Positions 20,317-30,404 of a stretch of DNA of 64,000 nucleotides are shown one piece after another. The position numbers and the translations under genes were made by a program. Numbering within the stretch: position 1 is the stretch's first letter; each line of letters begins with the position of its first letter. The stretch lies in NCBI RefSeq assembly GCF_017308985.1, contig NZ_JADWPE010000002.1, forward strand, positions 682,001-746,000, written 5' to 3'. The notes under the pieces are model-generated. The model saw only the letters and a program-made list of their open reading frames with translations, had not been told where the DNA came from and made no database searches. Source of the DNA: Lysobacter changpingensis. GTDB taxonomy: Bacteria > Pseudomonadota > Gammaproteobacteria > Xanthomonadales > Xanthomonadaceae.

Positions 20317-20763
20317 CTAGAACGACACCTCGACCGCCGAACGGGCCCACAGCACCGACTCGTGTCCGGTCATGCGCTTCCACGCCAGCCGGATCGCCTC
20401 GATATCCTCGTGCGGCCTGACGCTGTCCGCGTGCAGCACCACGAGCACCTTCGCGCGTTGCCGAACCAGCCGGCCGCCCTGCTGGAAACGCCACTGCCCG
20501 TAACCGTCCAGCACCGTCAGGCCGTCGGGGAAGCGCGGCGTCACTTCCGCATCGAGGAATGCGCGCCACCGCGCTTCGTCGATCACACCGGTGCCGTCCT
20601 CGTTGCCGACCGCGAAGTAAAGCTCGCTGCGGACCCAGCCGGACGATTGCGCCGGGCGCGAGGCGTCGCCGTGCATCACGGCGGTGGTCGATGCGGTGGT
20701 CGCGCAGCCGGTCAATGCGACCGCCGCGAACAGCGCGCCCAGCACGAAGCGAAGATTCGTCAT
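20317..20763 (-). CDS. DUF3574 lipoprotein
   Basis: This is a 148-residue predicted lipoprotein: the N-terminal hydrophobic segment ends in ALTGC (lipobox, Cys20). The mature part, with SELYFAVG near its start and the central FLDAEVTPRFPDGLTVLDG, matches the DUF3574 family of unknown function. The start overlaps the stop of the DCC-family gene by 4 bases (ATGA). It is the last gene of the tight rluD-pgeF-DUF4166-DCC-DUF3574 run. Confidence 0.85.
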   Translation of the reverse strand: MTNLRFVLGALFAAVALTGCATTASTTAVMHGDASRPAQSSGWVRSELYFAVGNEDGTGVIDEARWRAFLDAEVTPRFPDGLTVLDGYGQWRFQQGGRLVRQRAKVLVVLHADSVRPHEDIEAIRLAWKRMTGHESVLWARSAVEVSF

Positions 20764-21176
20764 GGCAGGAACCTCGCCGCCTGCTCCGGCGCCGGGATCA
20801 TGCAGTGTTCGTGGCGACCGAACATCCGATACCGGTTGCGCGCGATTCCGCGATACAGGCGATCGCGCACGCCACGCGGCAACACGCGCAGCAGCGCCGC
20901 GAGCCGCCACGCTCCGCCCAGGCCCGACAGCACGCGCACGATCGCGTCCGTGTCGGTCCATGCTGCGTTCTCCTCGATCAGCAGGAACGACGCCGGATCG
21001 TCGGCATCCAGGCCGTGCGCAAACAGCAATGCGCGCCCGCTCTCGCCCTGCATCGCGGCGAAGCGGTAGCGCCCGCGGCGATCGTGTCGCAGCAGGAAAC
21101 GAACCCAGCCGTTGCACAGCACGCAGACGCCATCGAACACGATGACCGCGCCATCGCGATCAGGTTGGATCGACAT
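20760..21176 (-). CDS. DCC-family (DUF393) thiol-disulfide oxidoreductase-like protein
   Basis: The 138-residue protein has the DUF393 signature VIVFDGVCVLCNGWVRFLL with a CxxC pair (Cys18, Cys21) in a thioredoxin-like fold. It also has the typical later segment RVLPRGVRDRLYRGIARNRY. Redox activity is assumed from the family name and has not been shown for most members. The start at MSIQPDRDG has a G-rich ribosome site upstream and lies inside the last 17 bases of the DUF4166 gene. A 4-base overlap joins it to the DUF3574 gene. Confidence 0.88.
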   Translation of the reverse strand: MSIQPDRDGAVIVFDGVCVLCNGWVRFLLRHDRRGRYRFAAMQGESGRALLFAHGLDADDPASFLLIEENAAWTDTDAIVRVLSGLGGAWRLAALLRVLPRGVRDRLYRGIARNRYRMFGRHEHCMIPAPEQAARFLP

Positions 21177-21714
21177 CCAGCCACCCCCGGTAATGCACCA
21201 GCCGCCCGATCCACGGCAGCGCCGCGAACACGTCGAACCGATAGCGACGATCGCGTTCGTACTCACGCGCGCCCACCGCGTCGAACCAGCGGCGCGGCAG
21301 CGGCACGCCCAGCGCGCGCACCTTCGCCACACGCCACACCACGGCATGACCGGCGCCGAGCGGCTCGACGTCGAGGCGGAACGCGAACGTCACCAGCCCC
21401 AGGCGTTCGCACAGCAGCGCGTCGCGTGCCCACAGGCGCGAGCGCATCGCGCGCCCCGCGAAGATGCGCGCCCAGCGTTCGCCCTGCGCGGCGCTGTCGA
21501 TCTCGACTTCGATCGTGCCCCGGCCTTCGCCGGGCAGTCGCGTCGCCCAGGCGCACATGCGCGAGAGCAGCCCGTGTCCGCGTTCGACCTCGACCTTGCC
21601 GCGATAACGATGCCGCCCGACGCGTTCGTGAAGCGCGCGCACGGTCGGCGGCAGATCGTCGAAACGCGCCGGAAGCAGCTGACGGTACAGCGGCGTCGGC
21701 GTCGTCGCGTTCAT
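21160..21714 (-). CDS. DUF4166 domain protein
   Basis: The 184-residue protein has the DUF4166 pattern: LLPARFDDLPPTVRALHE near the start, a central beta-rich domain, and IGRLVHYRGWLDV at the end. It has no membrane segment or signal peptide. The DUF4166 family is of unknown function and is often found beside oxidoreductase-like genes, as here. The ATG overlaps the pgeF stop by 4 bases, and its own end overlaps the DCC gene by 17 bases, so expression is tied to rluD-pgeF. Much longer frames upstream are read-through of rluD and pgeF in another frame. Confidence 0.82.
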   Translation of the reverse strand: MNATTPTPLYRQLLPARFDDLPPTVRALHERVGRHRYRGKVEVERGHGLLSRMCAWATRLPGEGRGTIEVEIDSAAQGERWARIFAGRAMRSRLWARDALLCERLGLVTFAFRLDVEPLGAGHAVVWRVAKVRALGVPLPRRWFDAVGAREYERDRRYRFDVFAALPWIGRLVHYRGWLDVDPT

Positions 21715-22466
21715 CCGCGCGGCTCGATCCAGACCAGCGAGGCCATGCGCCCACCGCGCTGGTCGCGGCGATGCGAGAAGAAGCGTTGCGGCTCGGAGAT
21801 CGTGCACAGGCCGCCGCCGTGGATGCGATCGGGCGTCATGCCCGCGGCCTGCAGGCGGCGTCGCGCCAGTTCGTAGAGATCGACGCGCCAGTGACCGGGA
21901 CGTGTGGCGGCGAAGGCGCTTTCCGCATCCGCATCGCGCGAAACGAAGGCGTCGAACACGTCCTGTCCGATCTCGTACGCCTGCGGTCCGGCGGCGGGAC
22001 CGAGCCAGGCGTGCACGCGATCGGGCGCGGTGCGCATCGCGACCAGCGTGGTTTCGAGCACGCCGGCGGCCAGGCCGCGCCAGCCCGCGTGCGCGCCGCC
22101 GACCTCGCGGCCATCGTCGGCGCAGAACAGCACGGGCAGGCAATCGGCGGTGAGGATCGCCAGCACGACGCCGGGTTCGGATGTCACCGACGCATCGGCT
22201 TCGACCTCCTCCGCGGCCGGCGCATCGAAACGATGCACGTGCGTGCCGTGCACCTGCCGCAGCCAGCACGGCGTGGAAGGCAGGCGGGCGTGTTCGGCCA
22301 GCAACGCGCGGTTGCGCTGCACCGCATCCGCTTCGTCGCCGGCGCGCAGGCCGAGGTTGAAACGATCGAACGGCGGCGCGGAAACGCCCAGCCCGTGCCG
22401 CAGCGTGGTGAAGCCGCGCACCTGCGCAGGCGCCGGCCAACGGGCGTCGATCCACGCCGCCGGCAT
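21711..22466 (-). CDS. pgeF: PgeF/YfiH family (purine nucleoside / cell-wall amidase-editing) protein
   Basis: The 251-residue protein has the zinc-site residues of the family: His73 in RQVHGTHV, Cys109 in LTADCLPV and His126 in GGAHAGWRGLAAGV. E. coli PgeF (YfiH) has been described as clearing wrongly built UDP-MurNAc-L-Ser precursors, and homologues act on purine nucleosides (LACC1/FAMIN type); which applies here is not known. It begins 3 bases after the rluD stop, the same rluD-yfiH pairing seen in E. coli. Confidence 0.93.
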   Translation of the reverse strand: MPAAWIDARWPAPAQVRGFTTLRHGLGVSAPPFDRFNLGLRAGDEADAVQRNRALLAEHARLPSTPCWLRQVHGTHVHRFDAPAAEEVEADASVTSEPGVVLAILTADCLPVLFCADDGREVGGAHAGWRGLAAGVLETTLVAMRTAPDRVHAWLGPAAGPQAYEIGQDVFDAFVSRDADAESAFAATRPGHWRVDLYELARRRLQAAGMTPDRIHGGGLCTISEPQRFFSHRRDQRGGRMASLVWIEPRG

Positions 22467-22469
22467 CGC

Positions 22470-23456
22470 TCAGCGCTCCCGCTCGGCCGCGGCGGCCGTG
22501 TCGTCGCGAAGCACGCCGATGAGCGCCTTCAGGTCGGCCGGCACCGGCGCGGTGCAACGTACGGGCTCGCCGGTCATCGGATGCGCGAACTCCAGCGTCT
22601 CGGCGTGCAGCGCCTGGCGCTTGAAGCCGCGCAGCGTGGCGACCAGTTCCCCGGTCGCACCGCGCGGCAGTTTCAGCGGACCGCCGTACAGCGGATCGCC
22701 GACGATCGGATGCTTCAGGTGCGCCATATGCACGCGGATCTGGTGGGTGCGGCCGGTTTCCAGGCGGCATTCCAGCAGCGTGTGCGCGCGGAAGCGCTCG
22801 CGCAGGCGGTAATGCGTCACCGCGTCGCGGCCGTCCTCGCGCACGGCCATGCGGATGCGGTCGCGCGGGTGGCGGTCGATCGGCGCATTGGCCGTGCCGC
22901 CGGACACCAGCGAGCCGACCACGACGGCCAGGTACTGGCGGTGCACCTCGCGCGAGGACAGCTGTTCGATCAGCGCCGTATGCGCCGGCAGCGTGCGCGC
23001 GACGACCATGACGCCGGAGGTGTCCTTGTCGAGCCGGTGCACGATGCCCGCGCGCGGCAGCGTGTTGAGCGAGGGGTCGCGGTGCAGCAGCGCGTTGACC
23101 AGCGTGCCGGCCGGATTGCCGGCGCCCGGATGGACGACCAGGCCCGCCGGCTTGTCGATGACGATGACGTGCTCGTCCTCGTACAGGACGTCGAGCGCGA
23201 TGTCCTCGGGTTGCGAATGCGTCTGGATGTCGAGCTGCACGTGCAGCGTGACCGTCTCGCCGCCGCGCACCGGATCGCGCGGGCGGACCTCGCGGCCGTC
23301 CAGGCGGGCGTCGCCGGACTTGATCCAGGCAGCCAGGCGCGAGCGCGAGAAGTCGGGGAACAGCTCGGCCAGCACGGCGTCGAAGCGGCGCCCGGCGGCG
23401 GCGTCCGGGACGGTCGCCTGCAGGGGGGCCTCGGGCGGGTTGGAATCGTCGGTCAT
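22470..23456 (-). CDS. rluD: 23S rRNA pseudouridine synthase RluD
   Basis: The 328-residue enzyme makes pseudouridines in helix 69 of 23S rRNA (1911/1915/1917 in E. coli numbering). An S4 RNA-binding domain ([19 protein letters not shown], about 37-85) precedes the catalytic domain with the motif [12 protein letters not shown], catalytic Asp143, and the later block [12 protein letters not shown]. The start ATG precedes a short variable leader; longer frames run into the bamD promoter area. It diverges from bamD across 79 bases and heads a five-gene run to DUF3574. Confidence 0.95.
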   Translation of the reverse strand: MTDDSNPPEAPLQATVPDAAAGRRFDAVLAELFPDFSRSRLAAWIKSGDARLDGREVRPRDPVRGGETVTLHVQLDIQTHSQPEDIALDVLYEDEHVIVIDKPAGLVVHPGAGNPAGTLVNALLHRDPSLNTLPRAGIVHRLDKDTSGVMVVARTLPAHTALIEQLSSREVHRQYLAVVVGSLVSGGTANAPIDRHPRDRIRMAVREDGRDAVTHYRLRERFRAHTLLECRLETGRTHQIRVHMAHLKHPIVGDPLYGGPLKLPRGATGELVATLRGFKRQALHAETLEFAHPMTGEPVRCTAPVPADLKALIGVLRDDTAAAAERER

Positions 23457-23535
23457 CGGACGGGCAGGATTCAGGGCGGGCAGGTGGGGACTGCTATTAT
23501 CCGGTCTTCGTACCTTCGGCGCCCGTCGAGATCCC

Positions 23536-24381
23536 ATGACCCACCGTTCCGCCCCTTCGCGCCTGCTGGCCCTGCTGCTGATCGTCGTCTTCGCCGGCGT
23601 CGGCTGCAGCCGATTCAAAGACAAGGATTCGGACGAGGGCGTGCCGGTCGAGCAGCTCTACGAGAAGGCCCACAAGTCGATGACCAACGGCAACTGGGCC
23701 GGCGCCGAGACCACCTTCAAGCGCCTCGTTGCCCAGTATCCGTACGGCCCGTACACCGAGCAGGCGCTGGTCGAGACGGCTTACGCGCAGTACAAGGCCG
23801 GCAAGCACGACGACGCGATCAGCAGCATCGACCGCTTCATCCGCACCTACCCGACGCACAAGAACATCGCGTACATGTACTACCTGCGCGGACTGACCAA
23901 CTCCAGCCGCGACACGGTATTCCTGCAGAAGGTGTGGACGCTGGACGCCAGCCGCCGCGACCTGGCGACGCCGCTGCAGGCGTTCAACGATTTCTCGATC
24001 GTCGCCGACCGCTATCCGAACAGCCGCTACGCCGCCGACGCGCGCGAGCGCATGCGCGGCCTGCGCGACATGTTCGCCCGCCACGAGCTCGACACCGCGC
24101 TGTATTACCTGCGCCGCACCGCCTACGTCGCGGCGGCCGAACGCGCGAAGTTCCTGCTGGAAACCTACCCGCAGAGCCAGTACCAGAACGATGCCGTCGC
24201 CACGCTGGCCGCCGCGTACGAGGGCCTGGGCAACGAGGCGTTGGCCGCCGACGCTCGACGTGTGCTGCAGCTCAACGAGCCGAACCACCCGTTCCTGGCC
24301 GGCAAGTGGCCGGACTATCCGAGCAACTGGCGCAAGCTCAACCCGTTCGCGGGCGAGAAGTCGGCGCTGGACAACGAGTAA
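23536..24381 (+). CDS. bamD: outer-membrane assembly lipoprotein BamD
   Basis: The 281-residue outer-membrane lipoprotein is an essential part of the BAM complex that inserts beta-barrel proteins. A signal peptide ends at the lipobox GVGC (Cys24), followed by about five TPR-like repeats (for example [13 protein letters not shown], then [20 protein letters not shown]). The block [14 protein letters not shown] and the Tyr/Pro-rich [13 protein letters not shown] are typical of BamD. It is a single-gene unit ending in a strong terminator. Confidence 0.96.
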   Translation: MTHRSAPSRLLALLLIVVFAGVGCSRFKDKDSDEGVPVEQLYEKAHKSMTNGNWAGAETTFKRLVAQYPYGPYTEQALVETAYAQYKAGKHDDAISSIDRFIRTYPTHKNIAYMYYLRGLTNSSRDTVFLQKVWTLDASRRDLATPLQAFNDFSIVADRYPNSRYAADARERMRGLRDMFARHELDTALYYLRRTAYVAAAERAKFLLETYPQSQYQNDAVATLAAAYEGLGNEALAADARRVLQLNEPNHPFLAGKWPDYPSNWRKLNPFAGEKSALDNE

Positions 24382-24402
24382 CCGGTTCGGCCGGATGCAA
24401 AC

Positions 24403-24440
24403 GAAACGCCGCCCCCCCGGGCGGCGTTTCTATTTGTTTC
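24403..24440 (+). terminator. rho-independent terminator of bamD
   Basis: A perfect 12-bp stem (GAAACGCCGCCC / GGGCGGCGTTTC, 24403-24430) with a 4-base loop is followed by the T-rich TATTTGTTTC. It lies 21 bases after the bamD stop. Confidence 0.85.
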
Positions 24441-24468
24441 GCGCAACCGTTGCTGCCGAAGTCGGCCG

Positions 24469-24551
24469 TTGTAGCCCGGGTAAGCGCAGCGCACCCGGGG
24501 ATCCGTGAACGTGTCGGCAACCCGGGCGCGCTGCGCTTGCCCGGGCTACAA
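24469..24551. repeat. inverted pair of TAGCCCGGG-family repeats
   Basis: A forward copy (24469-24499) and a reverse copy (24521-24551) with GCGCAGCGC-type centres form a long imperfect hairpin between the convergent bamD and nadE genes, after the bamD terminator. The rest of the gap up to 24644 shows no gene. Confidence 0.82.
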
Positions 24552-24644
24552 AAGCATGGGCGCGCGGGAGGGTGCGGGCCCGCGTCGCGGCTGGCGCCGG
24601 GATGACGATGAGGGCGGAATGACGCGTGCGTGCAGTCGCCGGCG

Positions 24645-26267
24645 TCAGTGCCCGTACCCGTTGGTGATCGGATACCGCCGCTCGCGGCCGAACGCGCGAC
24701 GCGACACCTTCGGGCCCGGCGCGGCCTGGTGGCGCTTCCATTCGCTGATGCGCACCAGCCGCAGCACGCGATCCACCGTCGCCTGGTCGAAGCCCGCGCC
24801 GATGATGTCCTCGCGCGACTGCTCCTGGTCGACGTAGCGCAGCAGGATCGCGTCGAGCACGTCGTAGGGCGGCAGCGAATCCTGGTCCTTCTGGTTCTCG
24901 CGCAGCTCGGCCGACGGCGGGCGGTCGATCACCGCCTGCGGAATGACGCGATCGCCCACCGTGTTGCGCCAGCGTGCAAGCGCGAAGACCTCGGTCTTGT
25001 AGAGATCCTTCAACGGTGCATAGCCGCCGCACATGTCGCCGTAGATCGTGGCGTAGCCGACCGCGTATTCGCTCTTGTTGCCGGTGGTCAGCAGCAGGCC
25101 GCCGAACTTGTTGCTCATCGCCATCAGCAGCGCGCCACGCGTGCGCGACTGCAGGTTCTCTTCGGTCGTGTCGACCGGACGGCCGGCGAAGGTGTCGGCC
25201 AACGCATCGAGGAAACCCTGGAACGGCTTCTCGATCGGCAAGGTCAGCAAGCGCACGCCCTGCATGCGGCACTGCTCCTCGGCGAGGTCGTTCGACATGC
25301 CCGCCGTGTAGCGCGAGGGCATGCGCACGGCGGTGACGTTGTCGGCGCCGAGCGCATCGACGGCGATCGCCAGCACCAGCGAGGAGTCGATGCCGCCCGA
25401 CAGCCCCAGCCACGCATGCTTGAAGCCGTTCTTGGCGAAGTAGTCGCGCGTGCCGCGCACCACCGCGCGCCACGCGAGCGCGTCGCGGCTTTCGTCGCCG
25501 TCCTCCATCCACTGCACCGGCGAGAAACGGCGCGAGTCGGGATCGAAATCCACCACCAGCCACTGGTCGGTGAACGCCGCCGCGGCGGGATGCACGGTGC
25601 CGTCGCCATCGGCCACGACCGAGCCGCCATCGAACACCAGCGCGTCCTGCCCGCCGACCGCGTTGACGTAGACCAGGCCGACGCCGGTTTCCTGCACGCG
25701 CTGCGCCATCAGCGCGTCGCGGTCGGCATGCTTGTCGCGTTCGAACGGCGAGGCGTTGGGCACCAGCACGATCTCCGCGCCCTTTGCCACGGTGCTGGCG
25801 AGCGGCTCGGGGAACCACAGGTCCTCGCAGACGAGCAGGCCGACCTGCACGCCATCCACGTCGAAGATGCAGTCGTCGCGGTCGGGATCGACGTCGAAGT
25901 AGCGGCGTTCGTCGAAGACGGCGTAGTTCGGCAGTTCGCGCTTGCGATAGGTATGCGAGACGTGGCCGTCGCGCAGCACGCTCGCGGCGTTGTAGACCAC
26001 GCTGCCTGCCGCCTGCGGCCAGCCGACGACGGCGACGATGCCGCGCACGCCGGCAGCGATGCGTTCGATCTCCGCCTGGCAATCGGCCAGGAAGGAGGGC
26101 CGCAGCAGCAGGTCCTCCGGCGGATAGCCGCTGAGCGCCAGTTCCGGGAAGAGGACGACGTCGGCGCCGTATTCGTCGCGCGCCTGTTCGATCATCGTGG
26201 CGATGCGCTCGGCATTGCGTTGGACGGCGCCGACGGGGAAATCGAACTGGGCAAGGGCGATGCGCAT
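24645..26267 (-). CDS. nadE: glutamine-dependent NAD+ synthetase
   Basis: The 540-residue enzyme makes NAD+ from nicotinate adenine dinucleotide, ATP and glutamine. The N-terminal nitrilase-like glutaminase domain carries the triad Glu42 (FPELALSGYPPEDLLL), Lys109 (YRKRELPNY) and Cys147 (LLVCEDLWF). The C-terminal synthetase domain has the PP-loop GLSGGIDSSLV and TTGNKSEYAVGYATIYGDM. The length fits the compact proteobacterial type. The ATG at MRIALAQFDFPVGA starts the nitrilase fold directly. No partner gene is adjacent. Confidence 0.96.
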   Translation of the reverse strand: MRIALAQFDFPVGAVQRNAERIATMIEQARDEYGADVVLFPELALSGYPPEDLLLRPSFLADCQAEIERIAAGVRGIVAVVGWPQAAGSVVYNAASVLRDGHVSHTYRKRELPNYAVFDERRYFDVDPDRDDCIFDVDGVQVGLLVCEDLWFPEPLASTVAKGAEIVLVPNASPFERDKHADRDALMAQRVQETGVGLVYVNAVGGQDALVFDGGSVVADGDGTVHPAAAAFTDQWLVVDFDPDSRRFSPVQWMEDGDESRDALAWRAVVRGTRDYFAKNGFKHAWLGLSGGIDSSLVLAIAVDALGADNVTAVRMPSRYTAGMSNDLAEEQCRMQGVRLLTLPIEKPFQGFLDALADTFAGRPVDTTEENLQSRTRGALLMAMSNKFGGLLLTTGNKSEYAVGYATIYGDMCGGYAPLKDLYKTEVFALARWRNTVGDRVIPQAVIDRPPSAELRENQKDQDSLPPYDVLDAILLRYVDQEQSREDIIGAGFDQATVDRVLRLVRISEWKRHQAAPGPKVSRRAFGRERRYPITNGYGH

Positions 26268-26363
26268 GGGCGTACGGCGATGGCGTGGGGTGCGGTAATT
26301 CTTGCAGAATCCGGCGCCCGCGCCGCACACGCGCGGCTCACGCGCGGCGGCGCCCTGCCTTCG

Positions 26364-27980
26364 TCAGAGCCCCCAGACGTCCAGGCCGCGCGGCGCGACG
26401 ACCGTGTACGACAGCGGCAGTTCGCGCTGCTCGCCCGGGGCGAGGCGCAACGTCCACTCGAGCCGGCCGGTGTCGGGCTCCAGCTTCGCGTCGGCGTAGC
26501 GCAGGTCTTCCACGCGCAGGCGGTTGTCGGTGGAGACGGGGATCTGGTCGACCACCACCAGATCGATCGGCTCCGGACGCGTGTTGCGCGCGGTGATCGT
26601 GTAGGCGAACTGCTGGCGGCTGCCCGTGCGGGTGGCGCGTTCGGTGGTCTGCCTGCGCGTCACCAGGATGCGTGGATCGCGACCGAGCGAGACGTCCATC
26701 GTGTCGCGCGCCTGCCGCACGTCCACCCTGCCCTGCCCGACGTAGGCGCCGTCGTGGAAGATGCTGCTCTGTCCCGGCAGCAGGTCGAGCCGATCCCAGT
26801 CGCGCACCCGCGCCTGCAGGAACGCGTCCGCATCGAGCTTGGGGGTAGCGACGTAGCGGTAGCTCGCGGGAAGATCGGTCGAACCGAGCATCACCATGTG
26901 GCCCTTGCCATCGGACGGCACGGTGTACGGCAGCGCGACCCTGTACTGGACGTTGAGGCCCGCGGCCTCGGTGGCGACGTAGCCGTCGAGCGTGGATTGC
27001 CGCCGGCGCGCGCCGGTCACTTCGACACGATCCGATACCGATGCCTCCGGCGCGGGCGCGTAGCCGGCCGTCGCCTGCGCGACCAGTCGCGGTTCGTGCA
27101 CACCCACCTGCCACGTCCGCAGCTCCGGCGCCTGCGCACTCCGCGCCGGATCGCCGCTGGACAGCGTCAGCCGCACCTGGTTCCAGGCGACGCCGGTGTT
27201 CTGGAAGATCCGCGCCTTCTGCACCAGCGTCACCGGTTGATCAATGCGCCCGACCTGCAGGTCGTACGACGGCACCCAGCCCGCATCGTCCACCCAGTAC
27301 GACAGCCGGAACGTCGCGCGCGTCGGCTGCCGCGCATGCAGCGCGAGGGTCAGCGTGCCGGCACGCTGGAAGCCCTGCGCGGCGACCTCGTCGAACATCT
27401 GCTGCACGCGTGCCTGCTCCGCCTGCGCGCGCGCCAGCCGCGGCACGTTCGCCGCGCGTTCGACCAGCGCCTGCTGCATCGTCGTGCCCAGCAGCGCGAG
27501 CATGCGGGTCACTTCGGCGGCGGCCACCGCGCCGTCCTTGCTGCCGGCGCGGCGGTTTTCCTTGAGCAGCGCGAGCTGCTCGTCGATCACCGCCTGCCGC
27601 GCCTCGATCCGCGCGGTGCGCGCCATCGCCGCATCGAGCTGGTCGCGCGCCTTGCGGGCTTCGGGCGAGAGCGCGTCGTCATCGCCTTCCAGCGCCGGCG
27701 TGAACATCGAGGACAACACCACGACGTCGGCGCGCGTGGCCAGGGCGAGGCTGTCGGGGTCCATGCCGCCGGACACGCCCTGCAGCACCCACTCGCTGTC
27801 GCCCGCCGGCACGTCGAGCGTCACCGAGCCGTCGAGCTGCGCGCCGCGCAGGAAGACCGTGGCGCTCTCCAGCGACACGCGCGGCGCGGTGGCGGCTTTC
27901 GCGGCGGTCTGCGCGAATGCGGCGGGAGCCGACAGGCATAGCGCCAGGGCCGCTCCGGCGATGCGGAAATTCAGGTTCAC
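26364..27980 (-). CDS. DUF4139 domain exported protein
   Basis: The 538-residue protein has an N-terminal signal peptide (VNLNFRIAGAALALCLSAPA, cleavage near AFA/Q at residues 23-24). It then has an N-terminal beta-hairpin, a coiled-coil region with Arg/Ala/Glu heptads (about 98-190), and a C-terminal DUF4139 domain (SYWVDDAGWVPSYDLQVG onwards), the MuiA/mucoidy-inhibitor-like arrangement. The function is unknown; it is probably periplasmic or outer-membrane associated. A GTG start is used: GGAGG lies 8 bases upstream and the signal peptide begins there. Confidence 0.85.
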   Translation of the reverse strand: MNLNFRIAGAALALCLSAPAAFAQTAAKAATAPRVSLESATVFLRGAQLDGSVTLDVPAGDSEWVLQGVSGGMDPDSLALATRADVVVLSSMFTPALEGDDDALSPEARKARDQLDAAMARTARIEARQAVIDEQLALLKENRRAGSKDGAVAAAEVTRMLALLGTTMQQALVERAANVPRLARAQAEQARVQQMFDEVAAQGFQRAGTLTLALHARQPTRATFRLSYWVDDAGWVPSYDLQVGRIDQPVTLVQKARIFQNTGVAWNQVRLTLSSGDPARSAQAPELRTWQVGVHEPRLVAQATAGYAPAPEASVSDRVEVTGARRRQSTLDGYVATEAAGLNVQYRVALPYTVPSDGKGHMVMLGSTDLPASYRYVATPKLDADAFLQARVRDWDRLDLLPGQSSIFHDGAYVGQGRVDVRQARDTMDVSLGRDPRILVTRRQTTERATRTGSRQQFAYTITARNTRPEPIDLVVVDQIPVSTDNRLRVEDLRYADAKLEPDTGRLEWTLRLAPGEQRELPLSYTVVAPRGLDVWGL

Positions 27981-28063
27981 TGCGTCATCCTCCGATGGAA
28001 ACTCCAGTCGGGACCTGCAAACGTCCCAGCCGGACCATCGGGGTTGAAGCCCGCGCGGCGGGC

Positions 28064-28090
28064 AAGAAAAAAGGCCGCCCGGAGGCGGCC
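28064..28090 (-). terminator. rho-independent terminator of sucCD
   Basis: On the minus strand an 8-bp perfect stem (AGGCCGCC/GGCGGCCT, 28071-28090) with a 4-base loop is followed by TTTTTTC. It lies about 41 bases after the sucD stop. Confidence 0.88.
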
Positions 28091-28131
28091 TTTCTTCGAT
28101 GCATCGAAGCAGCGCGGATGACGCGTCGTGC

Positions 28132-29007
<876 letters not shown>

Positions 29008-29019
29008 GTCATCAGCCCC

Positions 29020-30186
29020 TTACTTGCCAGCGACGGCCGCAACGGCCTTCTTCGCGCCATCGTTGATGTCGTCGGCCGGGGTAATGGCCAGACCCGAGTT
29101 CTTCAGCAGTTCCTTGCCGGCTTCGACGTTCGTGCCTTCGAGGCGGACGATCACCGGGACCTTGACGTCGACTTCCTTCACCGCGGCGATGATGCCCTCG
29201 GCGATCATGTCGCAGCGGACGATGCCGCCGAAGATGTTCACGAAGATCGCCTTCACCTTGTCGGACGACAGGATCAGCTTGAAGGCCTCGGTCACGCGCT
29301 CCTTGGTGGCGCCGCCACCGACGTCCAGGAAGTTCGCCGGCTCGCCGCCGTTGAGCTTGATGACGTCCATCGTCGCCATGGCCAGGCCTGCGCCGTTGAC
29401 CATGCAGCCGATATTGCCGTCCATCGTGACGTAGTTGAGGTCGTGCTGGCTGGCCAGCACTTCGGTCTCGTCTTCCTGGCGGATGTCGCGCATGGCAACC
29501 AGTTCCGGATGACGGAACGAGGCGTTGTCGTCGGAGTCGACCTTGCCGTCGAGCACGGCGAGGTCGCCGTTGGTGAGGATGGCCAGCGGGTTCAGTTCGA
29601 CCAGCGCCAGGTCCTTTTCGTTGAACAGCTTGTACAGGCCCAGCATGATCTTGGTCAGCTGGTTCACCTGCTTGGCGTTCAGGCCCATCGCGAAACCGAG
29701 GTCGCGGCACTCGTAGGGCTGCAGGCCCTGCACGTAGTTCACGTGCAGCGCGTGGATGGCTTCCGGCTTCTCCGCGGCCACCTGTTCGATGTCCATGCCG
29801 CCCTCGGCCGAGGCGATGAAGGTGACCGACTTGGTCGAGCGGTCGACCAGCACCGACAGGTACAGCTCCTTGGCGATGTCGGTGCCTTCGGAGATCAGGA
29901 CCGCATCGATCGGCAGCTCGACGCCCGCCGTCTGGTAGGTCGCCATCTTCGTGCCGAGCATCGCGGCGGCGTACTGCTTCACCTCGTCGTACGACTTGGC
30001 CAGCTTGACGCCGCCGGCCTTGCCGCGGCCGCCCGCGTGGATCTGCGCCTTGACGACCCACAGGTCGCCCGGGATGGCCTTGGCGGCCGCGACGGCTTCG
30101 TCCGGAGTGCGCGCGACGCGCCCGGTCGGCACCGCGATGCCGTAGTCGGCAAACAGCTGCTTTGCCTGATATTCGTGAAAATTCAT
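29020..30186 (-). CDS. sucC: succinyl-CoA ligase, beta subunit
   Basis: The 388-residue subunit has an ATP-grasp domain starting [17 protein letters not shown], with the nucleotide-binding part [16 protein letters not shown], and a C-terminal ligase-CoA domain ([18 protein letters not shown]). It binds nucleotide and succinate and partners SucD. Unlike in E. coli, sucCD stand apart from sucAB and sit next to pilSR, the arrangement known in Xanthomonadaceae. It diverges from pilS with 218 bases in between. Confidence 0.98.
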   Translation of the reverse strand: MNFHEYQAKQLFADYGIAVPTGRVARTPDEAVAAAKAIPGDLWVVKAQIHAGGRGKAGGVKLAKSYDEVKQYAAAMLGTKMATYQTAGVELPIDAVLISEGTDIAKELYLSVLVDRSTKSVTFIASAEGGMDIEQVAAEKPEAIHALHVNYVQGLQPYECRDLGFAMGLNAKQVNQLTKIMLGLYKLFNEKDLALVELNPLAILTNGDLAVLDGKVDSDDNASFRHPELVAMRDIRQEDETEVLASQHDLNYVTMDGNIGCMVNGAGLAMATMDVIKLNGGEPANFLDVGGGATKERVTEAFKLILSSDKVKAIFVNIFGGIVRCDMIAEGIIAAVKEVDVKVPVIVRLEGTNVEAGKELLKNSGLAITPADDINDGAKKAVAAVAGK

Positions 30187-30404
30187 GCGTCACCGAGGGG
30201 AGTGAAAAGAATCCCCGCGGCCAATGCCGCGCCGGTGGTCCGTGAAGCCCGGGGACACCCGTACGGTCGAGCGCGAGGGGGCGGTATTGTCGCCCATCCA
30301 CGCGGCCCGGGCAAAACCGCCCGGCGGTCGGGCGCCCGTGGTAGCGGTTCGGCGGCACCGCCGGCCATACTCGGCACATCGTTTTCGCACGGAAGGAACG
30401 CCGC

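Noticed and set aside
23495-23500. TATTAT as a -10 element for bamD
   Set aside because: A good hexamer, but no acceptable -35 lies 16-18 bases upstream, so I did not list it as a promoter.
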